Made by a program: the position numbers and the translations under genes. Below are positions 34,896-46,375 of a stretch of DNA of 64,000 nucleotides, in pieces; the first letter of the stretch is position 1; the number at the start of each line of letters is the position of its first letter. Source of the stretch: Ochotona curzoniae (Eukaryota > Chordata > Mammalia > Lagomorpha > Ochotonidae); contig NW_024465751.1 in the NCBI RefSeq assembly GCF_017591425.1, forward strand, positions 248,001 to 312,000, in the 5' to 3' direction. A model generated the notes under the pieces. The model saw only the letters and a list, made by a program, of their open reading frames with translations. It searched no databases and had not been told where the DNA came from.

Positions 34896-34995
34896 GGACC
34901 CCTCCCAGCACTGCGCTTGGGGACCCCTCCCAGCACTGCGCTTGGGGACCCCTCCCAGCACTGCGCTTGGGGACCCCTCCCAGCACTGCGCTTCG
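34896..34995. repeat. 25-bp minisatellite, four units
   Basis: Units GGACCCCTCCCAGCACTGCG plus CTTGG start at 34896, 34921, 34946 and 34971. The first three are identical and the fourth ends CTTCG. GC-rich with one CpG per unit. Very low divergence means recent amplification. Confidence 0.97.
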
Positions 34996-35287
34996 TGTGG
35001 TCACTTGAGAAAGTCAGAATTGACATAGGAAGTAAAACACTGTTCCCACCTATGTCCCAGATCATGCCCACACGTTAGTTGGTTCATTATTGCACGCAGG
35101 CTGAGCAAGTGGTTCTAATGTCCATTAAACGCATAACCGAGCCTCCATGTGCCTGGAAGACACTGCACTTCTGAGGGATGTGCCAACACATTCTAATTCT
35201 TCATTTCAATGCTGAGTCCCATTTGATCTCGCTCTTCGACACTAAGGTCCCACTGCGTATGTTCTTAAAAGGAGAACTGTGTCAATT

Positions 35288-35628
35288 CATCTGAAGGTTT
35301 TTTTTAAGATTCAGTTTATTTTTATTGGAAAGGCAGATATACAGAGAGGAGAAGAGACAGTGATTCACTCCATTGATTCACTCCCAAGCAACCGCAATTA
35401 CTGGAGCTACACCATCGAAGCCAGGAGCCAGGAGCCACTTCTGGGTCTCCCACATGGGTGCAGGATCCCAACGCTCTGGGCCGTCCTCGACTGCTTTCCC
35501 AGGCCACAAACAGGGAGCTGGATGGGAAGTGGGGATGCTGGGATTAGAAGCAATAACCATATGGGATCCTGGCACGTGCAAGGCGAGGACTTTAGCTGCT
35601 AGGCTACCACGCTGGAACCCATCTGCAG
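35288..35628 (-). mobile_element. C-SINE, antisense, with near-perfect TSD
   Basis: CATCTGAAG (35288-35296) and CATCTGCAG (35620-35628) flank a full-length antisense copy: GGAAAGGCAGATATACAGAG, GCCAGGAGCCACTTCTGG, GCCGTCCTCGACTGCTTTCC, CATATGGGATCCTGGCACG. Old enough for one TSD mismatch. Confidence 0.9.
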
Positions 35629-35747
35629 CTTCTTGTATATCTGGAAACAGAGCCGCATAAGGAGGCAGCGCATGCCTTAACAGTGAAGAACCACGTTTCA
35701 GTCAGCTCCTAAGGCCCCTGTTTCTCCACCAATGATCTGTACAGCGT

Positions 35748-36063
35748 ACAATAAATGTCTCCAGGACTGGCAGTGTGGACTAGCAGCTAAAGTCCTTGCC
35801 CTGAATGCACCAGGATCCCATATGGGCACCGGTTCTAATCCTGGCAGCCCCACTTTCCATCCAGCCCCTTGGAGGAGGTTCCTGGCTCCTGGCTTCAGAT
35901 TGGTGCAGCACTGGCCATTGCGGTCACTTGGGAAGTGAATCATCGGATAGAAGATCTTCCTCTCTGTCTCTTCTCCTCTATGTATATCTGGCTTTCCAAT
36001 AAAAATAAACAAATCTTTTAAAAAATGAAACAAAAACAAACAAAAAAACAATAAATGTCTCCA
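35748..36063 (+). mobile_element. C-SINE, sense, internally deleted, with 16-bp TSD
   Basis: ACAATAAATGTCTCCA is exact at 35748-35763 and 36048-36063. Compared with the other copies it lacks about 65 bp: after CATCCAGCCCC it jumps to TTGGAGGAGGTTCCTGG, skipping the CTGCTTGTGGCC..GGAGACC part. The tail is A-rich with CAAA variants. Confidence 0.94.
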
Positions 36064-38569
36064 AGAGATGGTTTTGTCAACAGGCCTATAAGTAGCCATC
36101 CTTATTATTAGTATAATTAAAAACTATTAGGGAAGGGAGATCTGAGGAAGTGCAAAAGCATTCCATAGAAGACTAGGAAAAAGACTGGAAATTGAAGAAA
36201 CTGAGGACAGGACTGTGGGACGCTTGGTAGCGAGCCTCAAAAAGCTTTGACAGAAACTTGACAATGTGATTGGTTGTAGGGTAGTTTGCAGACAGTGGCT
36301 GCCCTGTCTCGGAAGGGTCATGCCGTGTCGTCATGTCCGATAATCAGCTGAGCTGCGTGACTTTCTGTGACTGTCAAAATGTGACAGACAGTAAAAACGA
36401 CAACGTGGAAGGACTGTGCACGGTTCCTCCATCCACGCCCTGGTTGTCCTCAACATGGAGACTGAGTTCTTCAACACTGCTCTGACATGTGGATCAAAGC
36501 ATGGGGGTAGAGCTGAGCTGTGGTGGAAATACACATGGATAAGAAACAAATGCTCCTCTTAACCATGGAGACTCAGCTGTCACTTGTTACTGCAGCAGAG
36601 TTAGCACCAATATGCACAAGACGACCTAGTTCCTTTCAATTTGTGTATAAAAAAAATAGAGAGAGAGAGAAAGAGAAGAATAATATTATGTCAATAACCA
36701 TATCCAAAAATGGAGAGGACCACCTATGTGAAGAGCAAATGCTTTGCAGTGTAAGTATGCAAGTAAATTGCCTAGTTCTGGGACATTCCTCTGAGAATTA
36801 ACATTTCTTAGTATTCGGGAAGAAAGGAGTTCTGGGGTCAAGCAGATATCTTTATTCCAGACTTATCAGAAATTATGATGCACCAATATTTACTGTTTCC
36901 CTATTAAAAGGTATAACAAATAATTTTCCCTAACTTGCCACTTTTAAGCTGCTCTTTTGTGATTATAACTAAGTTTGGGCAGTTGACTTGGAGAGCTGTT
37001 GCCATTCCTAGGGTTGCATGAACTAGACACGACTGGGGTCTTCAACGAGAATCCAAAGGCTGTGTCTGCAGTGTGGAGGTGCTTGTTTAAACAGAGCTCG
37101 GCACTCAGGAAAGCCCATTTGACCCTGACTCTCTGCGGTTTATTAGTTATTTTATCCCAAGAAGATTATCCAACCCTTCTTATTCAAGACTTATTTTCTG
37201 AGGATTTGTGTCTGAATCATTCAGAAAAGTTCACACTCACATCTTTGGATATTACATCCCAGTAACATTCTCAACTTATAATAAAAACCCAGATATTTGG
37301 ATGAAGGATTTCCTCTTCTGGCTTTCCGCAGTCGTCCTTCTAGCTCTGTCTTAGTTCCCTGTCTTCTAATCTGCAAAATCATCTTCCTGGTTCCACTTCA
37401 CTAGTCATCTCTTCAGCTGCTTCTAGTCTGATTCATCCATTACATTTTTAATTTCAGCAATTCAGTTTTGAATCTCTAGCATTTCTTATTGTCAACTTTC
37501 TTATTCTCCTCCCCAAATCTGGTATTTTCTGATGATATATTATTCTCTCATTATGGTAACTATTCTCCTGTTTACTTATTTAATACCTTTAAAACATTCT
37601 TATTTCTAACTCCCATTTGGGCTCTTCTGTTGTCTTAATTCGTGGAAGTCTTGGTTTTTCCCACTAACTATGATCATTAAAGTTCCCTTGTGCTGAGTCA
37701 CTTCCTCATATATTTTATATGAATTTATTATTAATTCATCTTCAGTGAGAGCTAATTTTCTGTCTTATGGGAAACTCCTGTGTTATGGGAGTGGAACTGT
37801 GTTGCTAAGCACTTTATTTTGGCTCCTGTGAAGGGCTGCAAGAATACGACAAACTAGGGATCAATTTTTATATTAATCTGCTGGGTTGGGATTTATGAAC
37901 TATTTATGTTGTGTAGTTTGGTTTCCAAATTCATCCAAATTGAAGGATTTTAATATTCCATAGAGTCCTAGATGGAAACAAGTTTGCAACATTCCCAGTA
38001 TTGGTTGTTAAAGTTTTTTCTAACTGTGTTTTTTACTAAGAACTTGGTATTTTTTCATGGTCCCAGCTTTGTGCAGTGTCATTCCCAACTTTCTCCCCAT
38101 CACAGACTGCAGATTTGGCATTTGTCTAGGCCTTGCACTGTTCCTTATTCATCACAGCTGCCGCAGTACGAGATTTTATACTTACCATTAAAAGATATTG
38201 GGTATCACATTTTTCCTGTTGATACAAGACATTGCATTTAGAAAAAATAATTGCAAATATGTTGGAAGATCCTATAAAGGTTTAATAATGGATCTGTCCC
38301 TCCAGTTAACATTGCTGGGATTTATACATGAAGACATGTAAGCTTCTGGGAAAAGTCATTCACAGAGTTTGAAACTGTTGATCATGCCTAGAAGCAGGAT
38401 CCAGTTATAAGAAAGGAACAGAACAAAGTCCACTCCGTGATCTCTTAGACCAAGGAAGGTGACTGAGGTGCTTTGCCTCTATCTCATAATCTAACTCATG
38501 GTGTGAGAGGGCTGGGGGTGCAGAGGGGTTCCCCCGGCTGCACCCCAGGGAATCTGCCTGAGGCCTTTG
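36064..38569. other. Non-coding stretch, AT-rich
   Basis: No gene supported. A short GA run sits at 36658-36675. About 37300-37960 is pyrimidine/AT-rich and could be a very old antisense L1 fragment, but I could not match it. Confidence 0.4.
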
Positions 38570-38690
38570 CATTTATTGACCCTTGAGTACATGCCAGGCT
38601 GAGCGCTATACACGAACTCACTTAGTTCTTGCGAAGACTTTGAGTCAGGTACTGTTATTGCCATCCATCCTCACAGTGCCTGTTCACAGT
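38570..38690 (-). mobile_element. MIR SINE remnant, antisense
   Basis: TTTATTGACCCTTGAGTACATGCCAGGCTGAGC, then AACTCACTTAGTTCTTGCGAAG and GTCAGGTACTGTTATTGCC follow reverse MIR order. Confidence 0.65.
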
Positions 38691-38887
38691 TAGTTATAAT
38701 GTTGCAGTAGTATGGAAGAGTGATGAACGAAAGAGCTGATTCTTTCTGCTTAGACACTTAGCTGCGCTATCAATGATACACAGCAAAGAGAAGTAGTATC
38801 AAGTTATGCCAACAGGGCAACAACAAACCTTAAGGTGGTGTCAGCGTTAGCCTTGTACAACAGAGGAAAGGGAAAGGTGGGGCGACC

Positions 38888-39090
38888 TTTACTGAGCACT
38901 TTCTGTGAATTAAACACTTTACGTAAAAGCTTTCTGATTTTAATACGTAAGTTACACCCTTGACAATAATACAAGGTAGGGATTTCCACATCTTTGTGTA
39001 TGTGAGAGCATTCTGGCTCAGAGAAGGAATCTGCCCCCTAATTACCACCTAGTGGGTAGCACATGGCTGTCCCAGTCAACTGTAAAATCT
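38888..39090 (-). mobile_element. MIR SINE remnant, antisense
   Basis: TACTGAGCACTTTCTGTGAATTAAACACTTTACG, ACAAGGTAGGGATTTCCACATC, CTGGCTCAGAGAAGGAATCTGCCC and CACCTAGTGGGTAGCACATGG keep reverse MIR order over nearly its full length. Confidence 0.7.
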
Positions 39091-39626
39091 GTCTTGCCTC
39101 CAATTCCCCAGTCCCTGAAGCTCTTATAGGGAGTCAGAATGGACTGGAATGTGTAATTTCAGAGAGGAGCGTAAATACCCAAGGGCAATGTGCGATGCTT
39201 CCAGCTGTCTATGAAGAAAAGGCATGCGTGGAAACTGTTAGCAATAACCAAACACAGAAAGAATATGTAGGCTGAAAAAATAAAATGTACCCAACTCACC
39301 TTCCAAATCATATGCACAATCAAAGGGTGTGGCTGTGATTCCACAGGCAGCACTTGTGCAAATACTACTCTTCAGGGACAGCAGCCCCCCTCCCCCCAAA
39401 AAAAACCCTCTTCCAAGCCCTTCATGTTTCCAACTCGGGCCTTGGAATGTTGGCAAGCTTGCTTTGCTCTGTAAGCGATTCCTTGTCCACCTCACTGGTG
39501 CTTTCTTGACCACTTCTCTTATCTTTCTGTTTCCCTCTCCTGGATGTTCTCATCCAAGTGCCTCCAATATGGGTGCAAGGAACTATTGTGAATAATTCTC
39601 CTGTTTTCAGATTGAGCTCTAGAAGT
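39091..39626. other. Non-coding stretch, nothing recognised
   Basis: Unassigned sequence between MIR and minisatellite. Confidence 0.4.
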
Positions 39627-39745
39627 CACGGCTGGGCCGTGAAGCACACACAGCCAGGAAGGCACGGCTGGGCCGTGAAGCACACACAGCCAGGAAGGCA
39701 CGGCTGGGTCGTGAAGCCCATGCAGCCAGGAAGGCACGGCTGGGT
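39627..39745. repeat. 36-bp minisatellite, about 3.3 units
   Basis: Units begin CACGGCTGGG(C/T)CGTGAAGC at 39627, 39663 and 39699, with a partial one from 39735. Units 1 and 2 are identical and unit 3 has a few changes. The unit is a multiple of three and lacks stops, so it stays open as 12-residue repeats on both strands. I take these frames as a by-product, not a gene. Confidence 0.96.
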
Positions 39746-41239
39746 CAGGGCTCTGCATGCCTCTCCACGCTCTCTTGGAGCTGTTTTCCTTGCGCTTGTT
39801 CCATCCTACTCTTCCTGGGACATATCTGGTTCTCTGCCCACATAGTCATGATGTTCTCTTTTTCTGAACATTCCTTGGGCTGCTTCCATTGACAGCAAAA
39901 TGAGGGCAGGATTAAGGAAAAAGTTTTGCCAAAGAAAGAGTTCACCCTTCGTGTCTAAGTCTCAATACTCTGTCCCTGTGGGCCTCCCTAGCCACATGCC
40001 TAGGGTGGTTTCTTCTCTTTTCTACAACACAAATGTTTCTGGACTGTTCTTGAAGTCTGTGTTTATTGTCAGTGCGTGTACCTCTTTCCAGGCACCAGAA
40101 CAGGAGCCTTGATAGTGTGTCCTGTTTATCCTCTCCTACTGACCAGCACAGTGTCTGACATGGACCAGTGAGGGTTTGTCTGGCTTCTCCTGTCATACTC
40201 TCTTGTCGCCTGTGCTGTGAGGATGATAGTGGTGACACCAACGACAGGACAACTGTGGCACAGCGGTATCAGAACGCCTTTCTCTTGGGTTGAATCCCTA
40301 AGAATTGAAAGAGAATGTTCTTCTGCAAAGGTCAAGAACTTAGGAGGAAGTTAATTGCTGTGGATGATGGAGGCAAGATACATTCAAGGGATCTGGCACC
40401 TTGAAGAAATGAAATATTGAAGAACACTCGAGTACAGTGAGAGCTACAGGAGAGAAAACATCTCCTAGGGAGTCTAGGAAGGTGGGAATTAGAAAAGGGA
40501 GATGTGTCATAGTGGTTCTCTCTATACAGTTTTTTTTGTAATTTTGCTGAGGATGTGCTATATAAATTTTCTCCATTCACAACTGACAGTTAATCCACAT
40601 TGCTTGCTAGTGCTTCAGTACCAGTGGATTGTTTGGGGGAATGGAGCAGCTGCTGAAATTTGCAGCCAGGTGGGTAATGAGATGAACTGTGGCTCTACAT
40701 GCGTGCAGTGGATTTGACAGATGAGCTGATAATGGACATACAGTTTATACTCCATCATGCTGTATGCTGGGGAGAAATACGGAGAAATCATAGCAAGTCC
40801 TCTACTCACACTTTTACCTAGCAAAGCCATCTAATGAAGACTGTTTTGTGCTTTCCGGTCTGTTCATCCTTTGCTTTCCAGAACCAGAAGAGGCCAGAAG
40901 GTTGCAGTTATCAGATTTTATTGGCAAAAATAATAACCAAAGACTCCTTTCATATCACTGTTGTCAGTGCCCACAGCTTCTTGATGTTCGCCCTCAAACC
41001 CTCAGAGTCACAGGAAAAGTGCCAAGGCGAGCTTTCAAAGTAGTACACCCCCCTGGAAGCCAGCTGCCGAGTGACCTAGATCCGTGCTTAATGAGAACCT
41101 GCTTTGATTTGCATGCAGCTCTTTCACCAGAGGCTTGGGAGCTGGGGACTTGGACCCCAAGTAAGCTGAGAAGCAGAAGAGTCCTGGTGGGTGCGATTAG
41201 GTCATTGGAGGCAGTGCACTGAGAAGGGATTCGTGCCAT
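39746..41239. other. Non-coding stretch, nothing recognised
   Basis: No supported gene or repeat. The 124-codon frame at 40848-41222 has no signature. Confidence 0.4.
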
Positions 41240-41500
41240 GTCACAGCAATGCAGGCCTCGGGACAGAATGTGCTACTATGAGAGTGAGCTGCTGCAAAAC
41301 CAATTTGGTTCTCTCAGTTTTCTTCTTGCCATGTGACCGGTGTCTTCCTCCTTTGCACGCACTGCTTGCTGCTCTAGCACGGGCTCCTGCTGTGTGATGC
41401 CATGTGACAGTTTCCAAAACTGTGAACTAAATAAATCTTTCTTGCTCAGTTACTCAGCCTAAGCTTTTTCGTTCTAGCAGCACTAAACATAGCAAGGCAG
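41240..41500 (+). mobile_element. MaLR-type LTR remnant, sense, 3' part
   Basis: CTTGCCATGTGACC, CTTTGCACGCACTGCTTGC, then TTCCAAAACTGTGAACTAAATAAATC, GTTACTCAGCCTAAGC and TTCTAGCAGCACTAAACATAGCAAGG match the 3' end of a MaLR LTR (polyadenylation AATAAA, 'ACCCAG', 'AGCAG..' end). Non-coding. Confidence 0.55.
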
Positions 41501-42919
41501 AGGCATCTGGAGAGGACTGCAAGCATGAACACTTGGGGCAGTGCGTGCAGCTGAATCGGGGTTTCTAATCCCAGTCAAGCTGCCTGGGCTGTAACTACAT
41601 GGGACAGAGATGAAACATCTCTTCCGAGTCTGGCCAAACTTGTCACACACACGGCTGCTACTTTAGACAACCAGAAAAGAAAAAGAAATACAATTACACA
41701 ATAACACAGCAAATGTCACAAGGCTATAGACGGCTGTTTTTTTCCTAAGCATCTGTCATTGCCTCAATCACTCCGGTTTGTTGCACCATCTTTTATCTCT
41801 TTGCCACTGAGAAGAGGGCTCTGAAAAATTTCCATAAAATCCAAGTGCTCTGTTCACTGTACCCAGATAATCAAGAGTTCAAAGGTTCCTCCTGATAATG
41901 AGCTTGAGGAAATTGGAATAAGAAAAGACCAACTCCAGAGAGTTGACCTAGATTATGGAGGCAGCCCCTGGTTGGGGGTCTCTTTATTCTTTCCTCCAGA
42001 GGATAATTAGCACCAAAAGTTGTGGATGCAGGGCAAGAACTTTCTCAGGATACTACAGAGGAGGTGGTCTCCAAGGAAGTCCAATTAAATCTGTATTTGG
42101 CTGTAAAAGCAGTCGGGATTCAGTCAGTCCATCTCCCGGAAGAACTGTTGGGTTTGTCTTCATGATGCTTTTTTAACAGGAAGATCTGCCACAGCATGAA
42201 GATCTTTAGATTTAAGGTGGCTTTCAGGTGCAGAGACCTTGGGACTAATGGCTCACGTGAAGGACATTAAGGAGAGCAATCTTAATTAATTGTTGACTAG
42301 GTTTCCTGAAGGGGGGGTACTAACACAGTTGAGAGGAAAATGCAATGGCCCAAATTCTTTCACAGTCTGTTTTTCATAGAGTTAAAACGCATGCTGGCAC
42401 TGGAAGATTCTTTGGTGGTGTTGATTCAGGCCCACCCTGGCCATCTTTGGTGTGGTTTCTTGGAAAAGTTTCCAGGCCTCATCTGGGCTTGGTAGGTGGG
42501 AGTGGTTTGATGAAATGGCTTGTTCTGCCTTCGCAATAAGAGCACGTGGGCAGGAATGCTGCCTATGGATCTGCCATGTCTGCCCTGTACCAACTCTTCA
42601 ATGATTCCACAGATGGGAACAATGGAGTCCAGTGCTTGTAAAGGGGCATCTTTGTGTCACTTGGGAAGTTGTGCAGGGCCAGTCTTGCCTCTAGGACCAT
42701 TCTTGACTTGTCTGTACTAATTTTGTCTACTCATACTTGGCTTATGTGACCTTGCAACTACACTGAGACTGCATTTCTTGGCTTTGATTAGTGACACATT
42801 ATTAAGGACTTTGGCTCAGAATTGTTTTCGGGTTCTAAAGCCCCTGAAAGACCAATTACCTGTTTCTAATTTGGGGTAAAACGTTTCTTGATCTGAAGAA
42901 TTGTTTTGGATATTCCTCC
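41501..42919. other. Non-coding stretch, nothing recognised
   Basis: About 41530-41690 (CACTTGGGGCAGTGCG, TTTCTAATCCCAGTCAAG) may be a very decayed C-SINE. Otherwise unassigned. Confidence 0.4.
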
Positions 42920-43259
42920 CTACTTCTTTGTTTTTTTATTTTTATTGGAAAGGTAGATACACAGAGAAGAGGAGAGTCAGAGAGGAAGATCTTCTATCTG
43001 ATGATTCACTCCCCAAGCAGCCACAACAGCCAAAGCTGAAACAATCCAAATCCAGGAGCTTGGAGCCTCTTCCGGGTCTCCCACGCGGGTGCAGGTCCCA
43101 AGACTTTGGGTCATCCATGACTGCTTTCCCAGGTCACAGGTAGGGAGCCTGATGGGAAGTGGAGCTGCCAGGATTAGAACTGGTGCACATATGGGATCCT
43201 GACACATTCAAGGCAAGGACTTTAGCCACTAGGCCATCGCGCCAGGCCTACTACTTCTT
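42920..43259 (-). mobile_element. C-SINE, antisense, with TSD
   Basis: CTACTTCTT flanks the copy (42920-42928 or one base on, and 43251-43259). Inside are GGAAAGGTAGATACACAGAG, GCCTCTTCCGGGTCTCCCACG, GGTCACAGGTAGGGAGCC, ACATATGGGATCCTGACAC and GGCCATCGCGCCAGGCC. Confidence 0.92.
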
Positions 43260-43640
43260 AAATTTTTATTTTTACTTTCATATTTAAATTTCTAATTGGT
43301 TTTCAACAGATTCAATATCATCCATAGATTCAATTCTGAGGATACAGTGATATTCCCTTTCCTGTTTTTCCCTGTCCCTCTCCCCACCCCCCTTTCCTCT
43401 GCCTCTTTTTAGTTTTTGAGATAACATCTTTTAAATTTACATTACAGTAGAGAGGTTGGAAGTTTCACCAAAAAGTGAAAGTTCAACAAGGAAAAAGCAA
43501 AAAGACCCTTAGTGGGATTATAGACAATACCTATACACATAGTTCTGTAAAACTTTGTTTCATATTTTTGTCAAATCAATGGTCAAAAACGTTATTCTAC
43601 TATAATTTTAATGTCATGTCATCACTTGAAAATCTGCTAT
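43260..43640 (-). mobile_element. Lagomorph L1 3' UTR fragment, antisense (tentative)
   Basis: Plus strand has TTCAACAGATTCAATATC, a C-rich run (CCCTCTCCCCACCCCCC), AAATTTACATTACAGTAG, AAAAGTGAAAGTTCAACAAGG and AGACCCTTAGTGGGATTATAG. The layout resembles the antisense 3' UTR of a lagomorph L1 as I remember it, of a family different from that at 4509. Confidence 0.45.
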
Positions 43641-45691
43641 ATATGGGTGTATAGTCTGAAACCTGGGGATGTTTGGACAACTCTGCTTGAAGTTGTTTTA
43701 TCTACATCTTTAGATTAAATATTTTTGCTAACATCATTTATAATGTTTAAACGAGTACAAGTATATACGATTGACTCTTATAATTTGTTGTATTTGCTAT
43801 GTGATTAAGAAAGATTCAAAGACTCAGGATATTATAGGTTGATGGATATTACAGGCTGATGAGGGCTTCATTTCTCTCATATAAAAAGATGAGCTCAGCT
43901 ACTGACCATATGGAGAGAGTGAATACACATGTTAGGGACTTACACCGGGGATATTACATCCCGTAAGCTCATTTACAAGTTGAAAATATCCAAGTGGACG
44001 GCACATTTTATACACCGACTCCATCACACGCTCCAGCTCAGCACCACAGCACCCTGGAGTAGAATCCTTCACTGTTGCGATCGCCCATCTGACAGGGTCT
44101 GGGACTTGATGCCGCTGCTCGGTGCCATTTAGGCAGATGGTGCCATATCCAGGGAACCCGGGAAAGAAGTCCAAATTGGAAATGCCAAGTGTGGTTTGTA
44201 TTGAATTCCTAGCCGCTTGTGCCTAATCCTCGGTGGAAGCATAGTTCAGACAGAACCAGCTGCATCTGATTTCTCAAGGACACTAGGCAGCATTTGGAGA
44301 AGGAAACGTGGCCACCTCTGCTAATCTGAGCTCTACACCAACTAGATCCAACTGACGCTCTGCCTCCGAGCTGTTGACTGACACTTGACCTTTGGAGACC
44401 TGTGTCTCATTACATGCGAAAACGCTCTTGCAGAGGAAAGGTCCCTCAAGCTGCTGACCCCACAACCTTCCTTGAGACAAGAGACTCCTTCCTCTCCTAA
44501 GCTCCTCCTGCTCATCTGCTCTTTTGAATTCAGTCAAGCTCTCACAACACACAAAGGGCCCTCCTCAAAAAGTCATGGAAAATGCCTACTATGAAAAAAA
44601 AATACATGAATTTCAAATTTTTGGCCCCCAAATAACCTGATTTTTAAGTTCCTTTTACATGATGTTTGTGGCGTGCCCTCCTACTGCTCTGCTAACGCAC
44701 ATATTGCCACGTATGTGTGTGAGTGTAGAAACTCCAGACTGAAATAGCCCAGTCCCTAACTCAGCAGGCTGAGACAGGTGGAATATTTGTCCCTGGTTTT
44801 GTGCACATTGGGCAAGGACTATTGAAACAGTACCTGGAGTGGTTGAACAACACATGACAATGGGTATAAAGCAAGAAAAGCCAGCAAAATCATTCTAGAT
44901 GAGGATGGGGAATTTCCACTAAGGTGTTAAGGAAATAACTTCCTTTTTTCCTTATATATCATGAAGCCAGGAGCAGATTCAGGCTGTTTGAATCCCATCT
45001 GAATGCTCATTCCACGTGTTCAGGATCAGGACACCTTGTTCACGACTGAGATTTAATGAACGTGAATGAAAAGGTGGGTTCCGGTTAATTATTTAAGATA
45101 AATCATTAATAATTATGATCACATAAATGAAGGTCAGATGTGGATATAGAGTCACTAACTGTATCAGTGCTTGAGATAAGAATTATGAGTTAAATATTTA
45201 TGGTGATTAAATTATTACAGTAATGAATTGGTGCTGTAACTCTTTGGTCCCTAAAGTGTGTCTCAGCAGACCTACACTAGAAAAAGAGTGCTTGTGGGCA
45301 AATACATTTGGAGAACATTCTCCAGCCCCTCTTGGAAATGCATCAGTGTAATAAAGGTTCTGGGACATTCTGAAGTGAAGATCCTGCTTGCCTCTTTGCT
45401 TTATTTGCCCCAGTGGTGACTCGGTAACCATCCTGGGGGACTGTGTTTGTTGCAGGTGAGATGATGAGTTTAGCTTCATGTCCCTGTATCATTGACAATT
45501 TGTGGCACTGGACACAACGGCAATGGTAAAAGAAATGAAATTTTATTTAAGTCAGAAAAAAGAGAAACTCTGGGCAAATGGAAGTGTTTGGAGAGAGAGA
45601 GACCAAGCTGCTGAGTTCTCCCATTTTAGGGGTATGTGTATATCATTAACATTGCATCTGCACAGAGCAAAAGTCGTGATTGTGAAGACAA
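43641..45691. other. Non-coding stretch with a MITE-like element
   Basis: No gene supported. The MITE-like element is at 44563-44671. About 45040-45240 is AT-rich with many TAAT/ATTA words and no recognised repeat, so it is a candidate for conservation testing. Confidence 0.45.
44563..44671. mobile_element. MITE-like inverted-repeat element
   Basis: Left end CTCAAAAAGTCATGGAAAATG (44563-44584) and right end TTCCTTTTACATGATGTTTG (about 44649-44669) are imperfect inverted complements. The body (ACATGAATTTCAAATTTTTGG, AAATAACCTGA) is shared with 457-530. Small, non-coding; a mariner-type origin is a guess. Confidence 0.5.
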
Positions 45692-45845
45692 GGCCAATCT
45701 TTTTTTTTTCTTTTTTTTTTCTTTTTTTTTTTTATTGATTACATTGCATTATGTGACACAGTTTTATAGGCATCAGGATTCCCCCCACCCCTCCCCGAAC
45801 CCTCCCCCCCATGGTGGATTGCTCCACCTAGACATGGCCAATCTT
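45692..45845 (-). mobile_element. Minimal L1 3' tail insertion with 10-bp TSD
   Basis: GGCCAATCTT is exact at 45692-45701 and 45836-45845. The 134-bp insert is a long T-rich tail complement followed by only about 100 bp of L1 3' UTR (ATTGCATTATGTGACACAGT, GATTCCCCCCACCCCTCCCC, CCCCATGGTGGATT). Same family as at 4509-5490 and 24265-24770; an extreme 5' truncation. Confidence 0.95.
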
Positions 45846-46134
45846 AATGGAGCCCTCTGTAACTTGCTTTTATTGACACCTGAATCTCACTGTCTGTTGC
45901 CAAACATTTGTTACAAGGGGCTTCCTGTCTTGCCCTGTTCATCTCGTGGGCAGGAGCTGCAGTTGGTATGTGTTGGCAAGGAGCTATGGAACGGCATTAG
46001 TCTGGCCTGCTACTAGTCCCAGACAGCTATCAACACAGCACAAGTGTTTTTGACACAACTTTTGTTATAGGCACCAAATCGTGTGGTGACCCCTCATCAG
46101 CTGTTTATGCAGAAATAATCTGGGAGGGGGGTGG

Positions 46135-46375
46135 AGAGCTATTGTGGCAATGCCATTGGTTAAGTTGCAGAGTGCCAGTTCAAGTCCTAGTTACTCTGTT
46201 CTGACCCGGCTCCTTGCTTATGTGCCTGGGTGTCCAGGATGGAATTCAGACTCTCAGTTTTAGTCTGTCCAGACCTGACTGTTGTGGCTAATTGGGGAAT
46301 GAACCAGTAGGTAGCAAATCTCCCTGTCCCTCTCTCTGTGCTTCTTTCAAATAATAAACCTTTTAAAAAAACAAA
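46135..46375 (+). mobile_element. Old C-type SINE, sense
   Basis: AATGCCATTGGTTAAGTTGC, GTGCCAGTTCAAGTCC, CCCGGCTCCTTGCTTATG, CTAATTGGGGAATGAACCAG, TCTCCCTGTCCCTCTCTCTG and TTTCAAATAATAAACC are in C-SINE order; strongly decayed. Confidence 0.7.

Noticed and set aside
37300..37960. Possible ancient antisense L1
   Set aside because: Base composition and a few words are suggestive, but I could not match an ordered set of motifs.
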